This document shows, one piece after another, positions 1 through 8,424 of a DNA stretch of 64,000 nucleotides. The notes under the pieces were generated by a model. It was not told the origin of the DNA. It did not search any database and saw only the letters and a program-made list of their open reading frames with translations. Source of the DNA: Acidimicrobiaceae bacterium (GTDB taxonomy: Bacteria; Actinomycetota; Acidimicrobiia; Acidimicrobiales; UBA8190). The position numbers and the translations under genes are program-made. Position 1 is the stretch's first letter, and the number at the start of each line of letters is the position of its first letter. The DNA lies in the NCBI GenBank assembly GCA_003151955.1, contig PLZB01000085.1, positions 1 through 64,000 on the forward strand, read 5' to 3'.

Positions 1-105
1 AGCCGGCCCCGTCGGTGGATCCGGGCTAAAGAACAACGGTCGCACAACCGATACCTCTGAAGGCCGCAGAGCGTGGCCGGGAATGTTCTCGTCGGGGGAC
101 AGGGC

Positions 106-1665
106 GTGAAGGTAGGGCGACGGCCGCACGAACGCTGGTGGGTACCGGGCTACGGCACGGAAGTCGACGTCATCAAGGCCAAGGTGGCCGCCATCGCCGT
201 CGGGACCGGCTACACCGGCTGCTGCCTCCCCTTTGTCGTTGCCTTCCTCCTTCCCCACGCCGGCATCGCCTACCACTGGTGGGCCCTGTGGGCCATCGTG
301 GCCCTCGTCCTGGTCGAGGGACTCGTCATGATGGGCGACCTCCGCCGGCTCATCAGCGACCGCTACCGGGACGTCCCCGCCGTCAAGGCCCTGGCCCAGG
401 TGATGGTGGCCACGCTGGCCACCGGTCTGGCCGACTACGCCGCCGGCGGGGGCCACGGCGCCTACCGGCCCGTCATCATCGTCCCCCTCCTGATCGCCGC
501 CGTCCTCGGCAACACGGCCTTCATCGCCATCGTCTGGACGGAGACCATGGCCGTCCTCACCCTCGTCTCCCTGGCCGACGGCCTGCGGGGCGGGCCCCTG
601 GCCACGCTCCTGCTCGTCTGCGGCCTCGTGCCCCTGGTCGGGACCGTGATGCTCCAGCAGCTCCGGAACTCCCAGCTCCGGGCCGTGGACGGCTTCCACC
701 TCCTGGCCGAGGCGACCGAGGAGATCCTCCGGGCCGGCGGGTTCGAGGAGGCCCTGGCCCGGTTCCTGCCCCTCGTCGGTCTCCAGGCCGCCGCCCGCCA
801 GGTCGTGGCCTACCGCCGGGAGGCCACCGGCCACGTCCCCGTCGGCACCTGGCCGCTGGGGTCCCCGCCTTCGGCCACCGGCGTCCCCGACGACGTCTTC
901 GGCCTGGCCCGGGGCCTGGGCCGGAGCACCAACGGCTTCGTGGTCCGGCCCCGGCAGACCGTGATCTTCTCGGCCGGTGACGCCGACCAGGCCATGGTCC
1001 TCGTCCTGGCCCGGAAGCCCCCCCGGTTCTGGCGCCAGGTCTCCTTCAGGGCGGTCTGCCGGCAGCTGGCCATGGAGCTCGGGCTCCTCGTCAACCACCG
1101 GGACTTCATGGCCCATCTCGACGAGCTGGGCCGGACCGACAGCCTGACGGGGCTGGCCAACCGGGGGGAGCTGGTGGCCCGGATCGACGACGAGCTCGAC
1201 CGGTCCCGGGCCGGCGCCGGGTTCGCCCTGGCCATGATCGACCTGGACCACTTCAAGGAGTTCAACGACACCTACGGCCATCTCCAGGGGGATCAGGCCC
1301 TGGTGGAGCTGGGCCGGCTCCTCCGGGACCGCTCCCGGGGCGGCGACCTGGCCGCCCGCTACGGCGGTGAGGAATTCTGCGTCGTCCTCCACGACACCGA
1401 CATCGCCGGTGCCGTCAGCTTCGTCGACGGGATCCTGGCCGACGTCGGCCACCTCCACACGGCCCGACCCCTCTCCTGCTCGGTCGGGCTGGCCTCGGGC
1501 GCCGGCCACGACAGCCCCAGCTCGCTCCTGCGGGCCGCCGACCGGGCGCTCTACCAGGCCAAGGAGGCGGGCCGGGCCCGCTGTGTCGTGGCCCCCCCGA
1601 TCACCGCCGCCGGCGAGGCCACCGCCGGGCTCGTCCCGGCCGAGCACAGCGGCACCGGGAGCTGA
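106..1665 (+). CDS. Membrane-anchored diguanylate cyclase (GGDEF), copy 1
   Basis: Predicted to make cyclic di-GMP from two GTP at the inner face of the membrane. The N-terminal ~200 residues contain about five or six hydrophobic segments, followed by a soluble linker region and a C-terminal GGDEF domain. The active-site motif is GGEEF (residues ~420-424), and an allosteric I-site RxxD (R411, D414) lies exactly five residues upstream, so product inhibition is expected. The DLDHFKEFND metal/nucleotide motif is also present. GTG at 106 is preferred over GTG at 73 because the N-terminus then aligns with the paralogue directly downstream and a G-rich Shine-Dalgarno-like run (93-98) precedes it. 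The gene is followed after 6 bp by a second copy. Function is confident; the sensed signal is unknown. Confidence 0.9.
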   Translation: MKVGRRPHERWWVPGYGTEVDVIKAKVAAIAVGTGYTGCCLPFVVAFLLPHAGIAYHWWALWAIVALVLVEGLVMMGDLRRLISDRYRDVPAVKALAQVMVATLATGLADYAAGGGHGAYRPVIIVPLLIAAVLGNTAFIAIVWTETMAVLTLVSLADGLRGGPLATLLLVCGLVPLVGTVMLQQLRNSQLRAVDGFHLLAEATEEILRAGGFEEALARFLPLVGLQAAARQVVAYRREATGHVPVGTWPLGSPPSATGVPDDVFGLARGLGRSTNGFVVRPRQTVIFSAGDADQAMVLVLARKPPRFWRQVSFRAVCRQLAMELGLLVNHRDFMAHLDELGRTDSLTGLANRGELVARIDDELDRSRAGAGFALAMIDLDHFKEFNDTYGHLQGDQALVELGRLLRDRSRGGDLAARYGGEEFCVVLHDTDIAGAVSFVDGILADVGHLHTARPLSCSVGLASGAGHDSPSSLLRAADRALYQAKEAGRARCVVAPPITAAGEATAGLVPAEHSGTGS

Positions 1666-1671
1666 GGGCAC

Positions 1672-3210
1672 GTGGACCGGTCCCGGCGGTGGTGGATCCC
1701 CGGCTACGGGACGGTCGTCGACGCCAACAAGGCCAAGGTCGCCGCCCTGGCCACCGGGACCGGCTACCTGGGATGCATCATCCCCCTCGTGACCATCGCC
1801 TTCCCCCACCCCGGCATCAGCTTCCGGTGGTGGGCCCTGGCCGTCATCTGCGGCATCATCGTGCTCGAGACGCTCGTCATGGGCCTCGATCTCCGGAACC
1901 TGCGGGGCGACCGGTTCCGGCCCATCCCCGTGGCCAAGACCCTGGCCCAGGTCCTGGCCGCCGTGGTGGCCACCGGCCTGGCCGACTACGCCGCCGGTGG
2001 CCGGGGCACCTACCGCCTCCTCGTCTTCATCCCGGTCGCCATCGCCGCCGTCCTCGGCAACGGGGCCTTCATCGCCGTGGTCTGGGCCGCCTCGTTGGGC
2101 ATGCTCGGCGTCGTCTCCCTCGAATCGGGGGTCCCGGCCGGATCACTCCCCACCCTCCTCACCGTCTCCGGCATCGTCTCGCTGGTGGGAGCGGTCATGG
2201 TGCAGCAACTCCGGAACTCCCAGCTCCGGGCGGCCGAGGGCTTCGATCGCCTCACGGAGACGACCGAGGTCATCCTGAAAGCCGGGGGGTTCGACGAGGC
2301 CCTGTCCCGCTTCCTCCCCCTGGTGGCGCTCCAGGCCGAGGCCCCCCGGGTCGACGCCTACCGCCGGGACGGCGAGGTTCTCGTCCCCATCGGCCACTGG
2401 CCCTTCGGCGCCCCGCCCCTCCCGGGCGGTCCCCCGGCCCTCGACCCCGGCCTGGGCCAGGGGGGGAGCGGCACCCACGTGGGAGCGGAGCACACCGTCC
2501 TCTTCTCCACCGACGCCCACGACCAGGCCCTGGTCCTGGTGGTCCACCGCAAGGCCCCCAACTTCTGGCGGGAGGTCTCCTACCTGGCCGCCGTCCGTCG
2601 GATGGGCGTCGAGCTCGGGCTCCTCGTCAACCACCGGGACTTCATGGCCCATCTCGACGAACTGGGCCGGACCGACAGCCTGACCGGCCTGGCCAACCGT
2701 CGGGAGCTCACGGTCCGGCTCGAGGCCGAGCTGGCCTCGGCCCAGCTTCTGGGGACGACGTTCTCGGTGGCCATGATCGACCTGGACCACTTCAAGGACT
2801 TCAACGACACCTTCGGCCATCTCGAAGGGGATCAGGTCCTCGTCCGGCTGGCCCGGATCCTCTCCGAGTGCTCCCGGGGTCGTGACCTCGCCTCCCGTTA
2901 CGGCGGCGAGGAGTTCTGCCTCGTCCTCCACGACACCGAGACGGACGGGGCCCTCACCGTCGTCCGGGAGGTCATGGCCGCCCTGGGCCGGATCCCGACA
3001 CCCTCGGCCACCCCGACCACCTGCTCGGTGGGGGTGGCCTCGAGCCAGGGCCACGAGACGGCCGAATCCATCCTCCGGGCCGCCGACCGCGCCCTCTACC
3101 GGGCCAAGGAGGACGGCCGGGCCCGGGTGGCGGTGGCGTCGGTCACCGGACCGGCGGCCCGTCCCCTCGACGGGCGGCGGGGAACGAACGTCACCGCCAC
3201 CCGGACCTGA
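1672..3210 (+). CDS. Membrane-anchored diguanylate cyclase (GGDEF), copy 2
   Basis: A tandem paralogue of the preceding gene with the same architecture: N-terminal multi-pass membrane region, linker region (residues ~190-330), GGDEF domain. The catalytic motif is again GGEEF (residues ~411-415) with an intact I-site RGRD (R402, D405). Long stretches are identical between copies, for example the region around NHRDFMAHLDELGRTDSLTG, whereas the linker differs more, suggesting the two copies may sense different inputs. GTG start at 1672 is preceded by GAGGG overlapping the upstream stop, so the two genes are probably co-transcribed and translationally coupled. Confidence 0.9.
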   Translation: MDRSRRWWIPGYGTVVDANKAKVAALATGTGYLGCIIPLVTIAFPHPGISFRWWALAVICGIIVLETLVMGLDLRNLRGDRFRPIPVAKTLAQVLAAVVATGLADYAAGGRGTYRLLVFIPVAIAAVLGNGAFIAVVWAASLGMLGVVSLESGVPAGSLPTLLTVSGIVSLVGAVMVQQLRNSQLRAAEGFDRLTETTEVILKAGGFDEALSRFLPLVALQAEAPRVDAYRRDGEVLVPIGHWPFGAPPLPGGPPALDPGLGQGGSGTHVGAEHTVLFSTDAHDQALVLVVHRKAPNFWREVSYLAAVRRMGVELGLLVNHRDFMAHLDELGRTDSLTGLANRRELTVRLEAELASAQLLGTTFSVAMIDLDHFKDFNDTFGHLEGDQVLVRLARILSECSRGRDLASRYGGEEFCLVLHDTETDGALTVVREVMAALGRIPTPSATPTTCSVGVASSQGHETAESILRAADRALYRAKEDGRARVAVASVTGPAARPLDGRRGTNVTATRT

Positions 3211-3224
3211 CCCGGGTCGCTTGG

Positions 3225-3230
3225 TAGCGT
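3225..3230 (+). promoter_or_regulatory. Leaderless -10 element of prs
   Basis: TAGCGT lies 7 nt before the ATG at 3238, placing the transcription start at or next to the start codon. No Shine-Dalgarno sequence is visible, which supports leaderless translation from ATG 3238 rather than from GTG 3229. Confidence 0.55.
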
Positions 3231-3237
3231 GCCTCCC

Positions 3238-4209
3238 ATGGAGCTCGTTCCCCGTCGCCGACTCGAGCTGGTCTCCGGGCGTTCCCACCCCGAGCTGGCC
3301 CAGGAGATCGCCGCCCACCTCGGGGTCGACCTGGGGGAGGCCAACCTCCGGGAGTTCGCCAACGGCGAGGTCCACTGCCGCTACGACTCCTCCATCCGGG
3401 GTACCGACGTCTTCATCGTCCAGACCCACTGCGGGCCGGTGAACGACACCCTCATGGAGCAGCTCATCATGATCGACGCGGCCAAGCGGGCCTCGGCCAA
3501 GCGGATCACCGCCGTCTGCCCCTACTACGGCTACTCCCGCCAGGACCGCAAGGCCACCGGCCGGGAGCCCATCACGGCCAAGCTGGTGGCCGACATGCTC
3601 CAGGTGGCGGGAGCCGACCGGGTCGTCTCCGTCGACCTCCACTCCGGCCAGATCCAGGGCTTCTTCAACGTCCCCTTCGACCACCTCACGGCCATGCCGG
3701 TGCTCATCGAGGAGCTCCGGAACAACGGGACCGACGACCTGGTCGTCGTGGCCCCCGACGCCGGCCGGGTGAAGGTGGCCGAGCGCTACAGCCAGGTCCT
3801 CGACTGCGACATCGCCGTCGTCCACAAGCGACGGCCCCGGGGGACGGCCAACCAGGTCGAGGCCCTCCACGTCGTCGGTGAGGTCGAGGGCCGGACCTGC
3901 GTCCTCATCGACGACATGATCGACACGGCCGGGACCATCTGCGCCGGGGCCGAGCTCCTGGCCGAGCGGGGGGCGGCCGACGTCTGGGCCATGGCCACCC
4001 ACGGGCTCTTCTCCGACCCTGCCCTCGAGCGGCTCGAGAAGGCCCCCATCTCCAAGGTGGTGGTCACCAACACCCTCCCGATCCCGAAGGACCGCTACAT
4101 CGACAAGCTCCACGTCCTCTCGGTGGCCAAGCTCATCGCCGACGCCATCGACGCCGTCTTCGAGGACACCTCCGTCTCCGAGATCTTCGGCGGGGACAAC
4201 CTGGCCTGA
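3238..4209 (+). CDS. prs: Ribose-phosphate pyrophosphokinase (PRPP synthetase)
   Basis: Transfers pyrophosphate from ATP to ribose 5-phosphate to give PRPP, the precursor of nucleotides, histidine, tryptophan and NAD. The protein (323 aa) has the family length and motifs: PYYGYSRQDRK near residue 97, the DLHSGQIQGFF metal-binding region, the flexible VVAPDAGRVKVAERYS loop and the PRPP loop VLIDDMIDTAGTI. ATG 3238 is chosen because a -10 hexamer sits just upstream. It is followed by rplY and pth, the standard actinobacterial neighbourhood. Confidence 0.96.
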   Translation: MELVPRRRLELVSGRSHPELAQEIAAHLGVDLGEANLREFANGEVHCRYDSSIRGTDVFIVQTHCGPVNDTLMEQLIMIDAAKRASAKRITAVCPYYGYSRQDRKATGREPITAKLVADMLQVAGADRVVSVDLHSGQIQGFFNVPFDHLTAMPVLIEELRNNGTDDLVVVAPDAGRVKVAERYSQVLDCDIAVVHKRRPRGTANQVEALHVVGEVEGRTCVLIDDMIDTAGTICAGAELLAERGAADVWAMATHGLFSDPALERLEKAPISKVVVTNTLPIPKDRYIDKLHVLSVAKLIADAIDAVFEDTSVSEIFGGDNLA

Positions 4210-4226
4210 CCGGGGTTGCCCCGGTC
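4208..4226 (+). terminator. Hairpin after prs
   Basis: GACCGGGG-TTG-CCCCGGTC forms a perfect 8-bp stem with a 3-nt loop starting inside the prs stop codon. There is no U-tract, as is common for actinobacterial hairpins. It may separate prs from the rplY promoter just downstream. Confidence 0.5.
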
Positions 4227-4260
4227 GGGCCTGCATTTCCGGGCCGACCCGGGGACGTTC

Positions 4261-4266
4261 TATGCT
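4261..4266 (+). promoter_or_regulatory. Putative -10 box for rplY-pth
   Basis: TATGCT about 68 nt upstream of the rplY ATG, directly after the prs hairpin. It would give a 5' leader of roughly 60 nt ending in a good GAGGAG ribosome binding site (4320-4325). No clear -35 was recognised. Confidence 0.35.
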
Positions 4267-4333
4267 GTGACCTCCCCGGGGTCGTCCGTCCGTCGCGTCC
4301 CGCCCGCAGATCCACCAGTCGAGGAGCCTGTTC

Positions 4334-4954
4334 ATGGCCGAGATCACCCTGGTCGCCGAAGCCGGCCGTCCCATCGGGAGCGCCCCGGCCCGCCGGATGC
4401 GCCACGAGGGCCGGATCCCCGCCGTCATGTACGGGCCCGGGATCGAGCCCCTGGCCGTCACCGTCGTGGGCAAGGAGCTCAAGGCGGCCCTCACCACCGA
4501 GGCCGGCCTCAACGCCCTCCTCTCGGTCGAGGTCGACGGGCAGTCCCACCTGGCCCTGGCCCGGGAGATCCAGCGCCATCCCGTGAAGGGGACCGTCACC
4601 CACGTCGACTTCCAGGTCGTCGACGTCAACAAGCTGGTGGCCGCCGACGTCACCATCGGCCTCGTGGGTGAAGCCCTCGAGGTCGGCCACGCCGACGGCG
4701 TCGTCGACCAGCAGCTCTTCAACCTGCCCATCAAGGCCAAGCCGGGCCACATCCCCCCCCACCTCGAGGTCGACATCACCGACCTCACCGTGGGCGGGGC
4801 CATCCGGGTGAGCGAGATCACCCTGCCCGACGGGGTGGAGACCGAGCTCGACCCCGAGACGGTCGTCGTCCAGGGTGTCCCGCCCCGGGTGGCGGCCAAG
4901 GTCGAGGGGGCGGAGGGCGAGGAGGCCGCGGCCGAGGCTCCCGCCGAGGGCTAG
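4334..4954 (+). CDS. rplY: 50S ribosomal protein L25 / general stress protein Ctc
   Basis: Binds 5S rRNA in the large ribosomal subunit. At 206 aa this is the long TL5/Ctc form: an N-terminal L25 domain (residues ~1-95, with the GRIPAVMYG motif) followed by the C-terminal beta domain (~100-185) and a short acidic Glu/Ala tail. The start is fixed by GAGGAG eight bases before ATG. The TAG stop at 4952-4954 is in the same reading frame as the downstream pth gene, only one sense codon away from its start. Confidence 0.94.
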   Translation: MAEITLVAEAGRPIGSAPARRMRHEGRIPAVMYGPGIEPLAVTVVGKELKAALTTEAGLNALLSVEVDGQSHLALAREIQRHPVKGTVTHVDFQVVDVNKLVAADVTIGLVGEALEVGHADGVVDQQLFNLPIKAKPGHIPPHLEVDITDLTVGGAIRVSEITLPDGVETELDPETVVVQGVPPRVAAKVEGAEGEEAAAEAPAEG

Positions 4955-4957
4955 GCC

Positions 4958-5566
4958 CTGTCCCGGGCCGACCTCCTCGTCGTCGGGCTCGGGAACCCCG
5001 GAGCCCAGTACGAGCACACCCGGCACAACGTCGGGGCCGACGCCGTCGCCCGGCTGGCGGCCCGGCACGGGGAGAAGCTCCGCCCCGAGAAGGGGACCCA
5101 CGCCCTGCTGGCCCAGGTCCGCCCGTCGGGGCAGCGCTGGATCCTGGCCTTCCCCCAGACCTACATGAACGACTCCGGCCTGGCCGTCTCCGTCCTCGTC
5201 CGCCGGGCCGGTCTCGACGACCTGAGCCGGCTCGTCGTCGTCCACGACGAGCTCGACCTCCCCACCGGGAAGGTCAAGGTCAAGGTGGGCGGGGGGACGG
5301 CCGGGAACAACGGCCTGAAGTCGATCCATGCCCACCTCCACGACGACGGCTACCTCCGGGTCCGGATCGGGGTGGGGAAGCCCCCGGGCCGGCAGTCCGG
5401 GGCCGACCACGTCCTGCGCCGTCCGGGGAAGGCCGACCGGGAGCTCCTCGATGTCGCCGTGGAGGAGGCCGCCGACGCCGTCGAGACCATCGGCCTCGAG
5501 GGGGTCGACGTGGCCATGAACCGCTTCAACACCCGGGCCGGACCGGTCGGGACCGACGAGGGGTAG
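4958..5566 (+). CDS. pth: Peptidyl-tRNA hydrolase, CTG start
   Basis: Releases tRNA from peptidyl-tRNA that has dropped off the ribosome. Catalytic features are visible: GLGNPG near the N-terminus, the TRHN histidine (equivalent of His20), TYMNDSG, and VHDELDLP with the catalytic Asp. The region between the rplY stop and the first in-frame ATG (5165) encodes indispensable conserved sequence but contains no ATG, GTG or TTG; the only plausible initiator is CTG at 4958, preceded by GAGGG (4946-4950) with 7-nt spacing. Starting there gives 202 aa, a normal length for Pth. The usual GGHxGHNGL segment reads GGTAGNNGL here. Coupled to rplY, three bases apart. Confidence 0.9.
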   Translation: MSRADLLVVGLGNPGAQYEHTRHNVGADAVARLAARHGEKLRPEKGTHALLAQVRPSGQRWILAFPQTYMNDSGLAVSVLVRRAGLDDLSRLVVVHDELDLPTGKVKVKVGGGTAGNNGLKSIHAHLHDDGYLRVRIGVGKPPGRQSGADHVLRRPGKADRELLDVAVEEAADAVETIGLEGVDVAMNRFNTRAGPVGTDEG

Positions 5567-5569
5567 GGT
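5564..5569 (+). promoter_or_regulatory. Leaderless -10 element of the ABC exporter
   Basis: TAGGGT six bases before GTG 5576; the hexamer overlaps the pth stop codon. Confidence 0.5.
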
Positions 5570-5575
5570 CGGACC

Positions 5576-6562
5576 GTGGTTCCGGGTGACAGCGCAGGTC
5601 CCGGGCCGGCCATTGCGGTCCGGGGTCTCCGGAAGTCATACGACGGCCGGACCGACGCCGTGGCCGGGATCGATCTCGAGGTTCCCCGGGGGGAGGTCTT
5701 CGCCCTCCTCGGCCCCAACGGGGCCGGGAAGACCACCACCGTCGAGATCCTCGAGGGCTTCCGGAAGCGGACGGCCGGGGAGGTCTCCGTCCTCGGCATC
5801 GATCTCGCCCACGGAGGCCGTCGCCTCCGGGAGCGGATCGGGATCGTCCTCCAGGAGTGCGGGATCGACCCCTACCTGACCGTCATCGAGGCCGTCCGGA
5901 TGCACGCCCTGCGCTACCCGACCTCCCGGCCGGCCGACGAGCTGGTCGAGCTGGTGGGACTGGCCGACCAGCGCCGCCAGCGGGTGAAGACCCTCTCGGG
6001 AGGCCAGCAGCGCCGGCTCGACCTGGCCCTGGGCCTGGTCGGGGACCCCGAGCTCCTCTTCCTCGACGAGCCCACCACCGGATTCGACCCCTCGGCCCGG
6101 CGGGCCTCCTGGGAGGTGGTCCGGAACCTCTGCAGCCTCGGGAAGACGGTCCTCCTCACCACCCACTACATGGACGAGGCCCAGGCCATCGCCTCCCACG
6201 TCGCCGTCATGGCCCTGGGCCGGATCGTGGCCCAGGGGCCTCCCGACACCCTGGCCGGCCGGGACCACCTCGCCACGGCCATCCGCTGCCCCCTCCCGGC
6301 CGGGGTCCTTCCCGATGGCGGCGGCCTCCCCGGTCTCGACCTTCCGGTCACCGTCGAGGCGGGGACGGTGACCGTCGAGGTGCCCGAGGGGGAGGACGTG
6401 GCCCGGGCCCTCCACCGGCTGACGGGCTGGGCCGTCGACGGGGGCCACGACCTGGCCGGGCTGACGGTGAGCCGGCCCACCCTGGAGGATGTCTACCTCC
6501 GCCTCACCGGGACCGTACCCGAGCTCACCCCGGGGGAGACGGCGGAAGGGGACCGGCCGTGA
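5576..6562 (+). CDS. ABC-2 type exporter, ATP-binding subunit
   Basis: Cytoplasmic ATPase of an exporter. Walker A GPNGAGKTTT, signature LSGGQQRRLD, Walker B LLFLDEPTTGFD and the switch histidine (LTTHYMDEA) are intact, so it should be active. The C-terminal ~90 residues are the accessory domain typical of drug or lipid-type ABC-2 exporters (DrrA-like); substrate cannot be inferred. The permease gene begins 25 bp downstream. GTG 5576 is supported by the -10 hexamer directly upstream. Confidence 0.92.
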   Translation: MVPGDSAGPGPAIAVRGLRKSYDGRTDAVAGIDLEVPRGEVFALLGPNGAGKTTTVEILEGFRKRTAGEVSVLGIDLAHGGRRLRERIGIVLQECGIDPYLTVIEAVRMHALRYPTSRPADELVELVGLADQRRQRVKTLSGGQQRRLDLALGLVGDPELLFLDEPTTGFDPSARRASWEVVRNLCSLGKTVLLTTHYMDEAQAIASHVAVMALGRIVAQGPPDTLAGRDHLATAIRCPLPAGVLPDGGGLPGLDLPVTVEAGTVTVEVPEGEDVARALHRLTGWAVDGGHDLAGLTVSRPTLEDVYLRLTGTVPELTPGETAEGDRP

Positions 6563-6587
6563 CCGCGACCGGGGGCGACCGGGGCCG

Positions 6588-7379
6588 ATGGTGACGGTGG
6601 ACGACCTGACCAAGGGACTCCGCCTGGCCGTCCTCCAGGTCGGCTACGAGCAGCGGAGCTACTGGCGGAACCCGACCGCCGCCCTCTTCACCTTCGCCTT
6701 CCCCGTCATCTTCCTCGTGATCTTCGGGTTCTCGAGTGGGAACCACGAGATCGGGAGCCTCCTCCCCGGGGTCCGCCTCGAGCAGTACTACGTCCCCTCC
6801 ATCCTCACCTACGGGCTCACCTCGGCCTGCCTCTCCAACCTGGCCGTCTCCATGACCTTCCGCCGGGACCAGGGCATCCTCAAGCGGGTCCGGGGGACCC
6901 CCCTCCCGACCTGGGCCTACCTGGGCGGGGCGGTGGGGAGCTCGCTCGTCGTGAGCCTCGTCCTGGCCGTCGTCACCATCGGGTTCGGGGTCGGCTTCTT
7001 CCACGTCCCGTTCCCCCACCAGATTCCCGCCCTGGTCGTCGGCGTCCTGGTAGGCGCCGTGGCCTTCTGCGCCCTCGGCCTTGCCGTCGCCACCGTCGTG
7101 CCCAACGCCGATGCGGCCCCCCCGATGGTGAACATCGTCATGTTCGCCCTCCTCTTCATCTCCGGGACCTTCTACCCCGTCGACCCCAAGTCGGGGCTGG
7201 CCCACGTGGCCGGCCTCTTCCCCGTCGTCCACCTCAAGGACGCCCTCCTCGACGCCGTCATCCCCCTGTCCGGCCATCCCGTCTGGGACTGGCGGGACCT
7301 CCGGGTGGTGGCCCTCTGGGGTGCGGGTGGCCTCTTCTTCGCCGCCCGGCGGTGGCGGTGGGAGACGAAGCAGGGCTGA
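6588..7379 (+). CDS. ABC-2 type exporter, permease subunit
   Basis: Membrane partner of the preceding ATPase. The 263-aa protein has about six transmembrane helices, with the pattern of the ABC-2 family (first helix at ALFTFAFPVIFLVIFGF, a conserved FRRDQGILKRVRGTPLP cytoplasmic stretch, and a helix containing MFALLFISGTFYP). ATG 6588 is chosen because upstream in-frame sequence lies inside the ATPase gene and looks like a shadow; GGGG (6581-6584) precedes it. Confidence 0.88.
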   Translation: MVTVDDLTKGLRLAVLQVGYEQRSYWRNPTAALFTFAFPVIFLVIFGFSSGNHEIGSLLPGVRLEQYYVPSILTYGLTSACLSNLAVSMTFRRDQGILKRVRGTPLPTWAYLGGAVGSSLVVSLVLAVVTIGFGVGFFHVPFPHQIPALVVGVLVGAVAFCALGLAVATVVPNADAAPPMVNIVMFALLFISGTFYPVDPKSGLAHVAGLFPVVHLKDALLDAVIPLSGHPVWDWRDLRVVALWGAGGLFFAARRWRWETKQG

Positions 7380-7405
7380 GGTCCGATCGGCGGCCCCGGG
7401 CCGGC

Positions 7406-7630
7406 TCAGAGGCCGGTCGGCGCCGATCGAGCCAGGAGACGCTTCTCCAGGCCGGCGAGGTGGAGGTACTCGGCCTCCTCGGCCAGGCTGAAATGGCCTC
7501 CACAGAGGCGGGCCGAGCCGAGGGTGTCGAGCCGGTAGCGGATCCAGTCGAGCTTCACCGGGGCCTCCGGCCGTGGAGCCCGGACCGGGACGGTAGGGCG
7601 GTCCCTGGTCAACGATGTCAGAAGCGGCAT
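7406..7630 (-). CDS. Small hypothetical protein
   Basis: A 74-aa protein of unknown function. The central part (DWIRYRLDTLGSARLCGGHF) and the following Glu/Leu-rich helix look like genuine coding sequence, and a GGGGGAA ribosome binding site sits just before ATG 7630. It lies convergent to the ABC permease in a short accessory patch next to the toxin-antitoxin-like pair. No family recognised. Confidence 0.45.
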   Translation of the reverse strand: MPLLTSLTRDRPTVPVRAPRPEAPVKLDWIRYRLDTLGSARLCGGHFSLAEEAEYLHLAGLEKRLLARSAPTGL

Positions 7631-7734
7631 GGTTCCCCCGTTCACGCATGGCTCAATGTGTCTCGATGAAGGGAGAAGCCCGGGCCGATCCCGACCTTGC
7701 GAATCAGTACCGCCCGTATCGGGATACGGCCGGA

Positions 7735-8154
7735 TCAGCAGACGAGCTCCACCACCCGGGACTCGAGTCGGAGGGCTTCTGTGAGCCGGGGGGACGGGGC
7801 CGAGATGTACACGTCCGCGTGGAGGTGGACCGCGGCAGCCAGGACTTCGATGCTGAGCAGGTTGAGGTCGTATCGCCGGCGGAGGTGGCCGATGAGCGGG
7901 CCGAGCTCCCCGAGGCTGGGTAGCCCGATGTCTGCGGGCAGGCTCATCACGGCCTGGACGGCAGGCTCACGCATCGACGGGGGGAGGGATTCGAACGGTG
8001 CCGAGAGCACACCGGTTCGGGGGCCCCCGCCCAGCACGGCCTGGCAGAGGCGGACATACCAGCAACCGGTCGTGAACACGTCGGCTCCCGGTCCCGGCGG
8101 AGGACCGCCCCGAAGCACCGAACCGAGCAGTTGGTCGTCGATGAGCTGGATCAC
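7735..8154 (-). CDS. PIN-like toxin candidate
   Basis: A 139-aa protein encoded directly after an AbrB-type gene with a GTGA start/stop overlap, the arrangement of a type II toxin-antitoxin pair. The C-terminal half (LLSIEVLAAAVHLHADVYIS, then a segment ending LRLESRVVELV) resembles the end of PIN-domain ribonucleases in predicted strand/helix order, but the acidic catalytic set is weak: acidic residues are visible near the N-terminus (IDD) and around LSIEVL, and not all four expected positions are obvious. Toxin function is inferred mainly from context; a degenerate or diverged PIN domain is possible. Confidence 0.5.
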   Translation of the reverse strand: MIQLIDDQLLGSVLRGGPPPGPGADVFTTGCWYVRLCQAVLGGGPRTGVLSAPFESLPPSMREPAVQAVMSLPADIGLPSLGELGPLIGHLRRRYDLNLLSIEVLAAAVHLHADVYISAPSPRLTEALRLESRVVELVC

Positions 8155-8417
8155 TCGTTGGCGAGGTCGGGATCGCCGAACCCGGACCGGGCCCGTTCCC
8201 AGTCCTCGCCGGACACGGCCCCGATCAGCTCCCGGCGCCAGCGCTCGACGCCACCCGGCACCAGGAGGACGGCATCCCCGAGGTCGAGATAGCCGACGTC
8301 CCCGCCCCCGTCGAGACCCCAGCGGTGTCGGGCTGAGGCGGGAAGGCTCATCTGTCCACGCCGGGAGACCCGGACGTCACCGGTGGCGGTCTTCAGAGGG
8401 GGAACGAGGGCGGCCAT
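8151..8417 (-). CDS. AbrB/MazE-type antitoxin or transcription regulator
   Basis: An 88-aa protein whose segment VRVSRRGQMSLPASARHRWG matches the swapped-hairpin AbrB DNA-binding fold. Such proteins repress their own operon and neutralise the partner toxin. Start at ATG 8417 is supported by a leaderless -10 (TAGACT) seven bases upstream; ATG 8438 is an alternative adding seven residues. It ends in a GTGA overlap with the putative PIN-like toxin. Confidence 0.75.
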   Translation of the reverse strand: MAALVPPLKTATGDVRVSRRGQMSLPASARHRWGLDGGGDVGYLDLGDAVLLVPGGVERWRRELIGAVSGEDWERARSGFGDPDLANE

Positions 8418-8424
8418 GACAGGA

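Noticed and set aside
2143-4899. Long antisense frame opposite GGDEF copy 2, prs and rplY
   Set aside because: Low-complexity Gly/Asp/Val-rich translation typical of the antisense of high-GC genes; the sense frames are clear conserved genes.
6489-6587. N-terminal extension of the ABC permease from ATG 6489
   Set aside because: The added residues overlap the ATPase gene in another frame and are low-complexity; ATG 6588 gives a normal permease start.
7352-7669. Plus-strand 105-codon frame opposite the small hypothetical gene
   Set aside because: It overlaps the permease end and has no ribosome binding site; the minus-strand frame has both a better start and more protein-like sequence.
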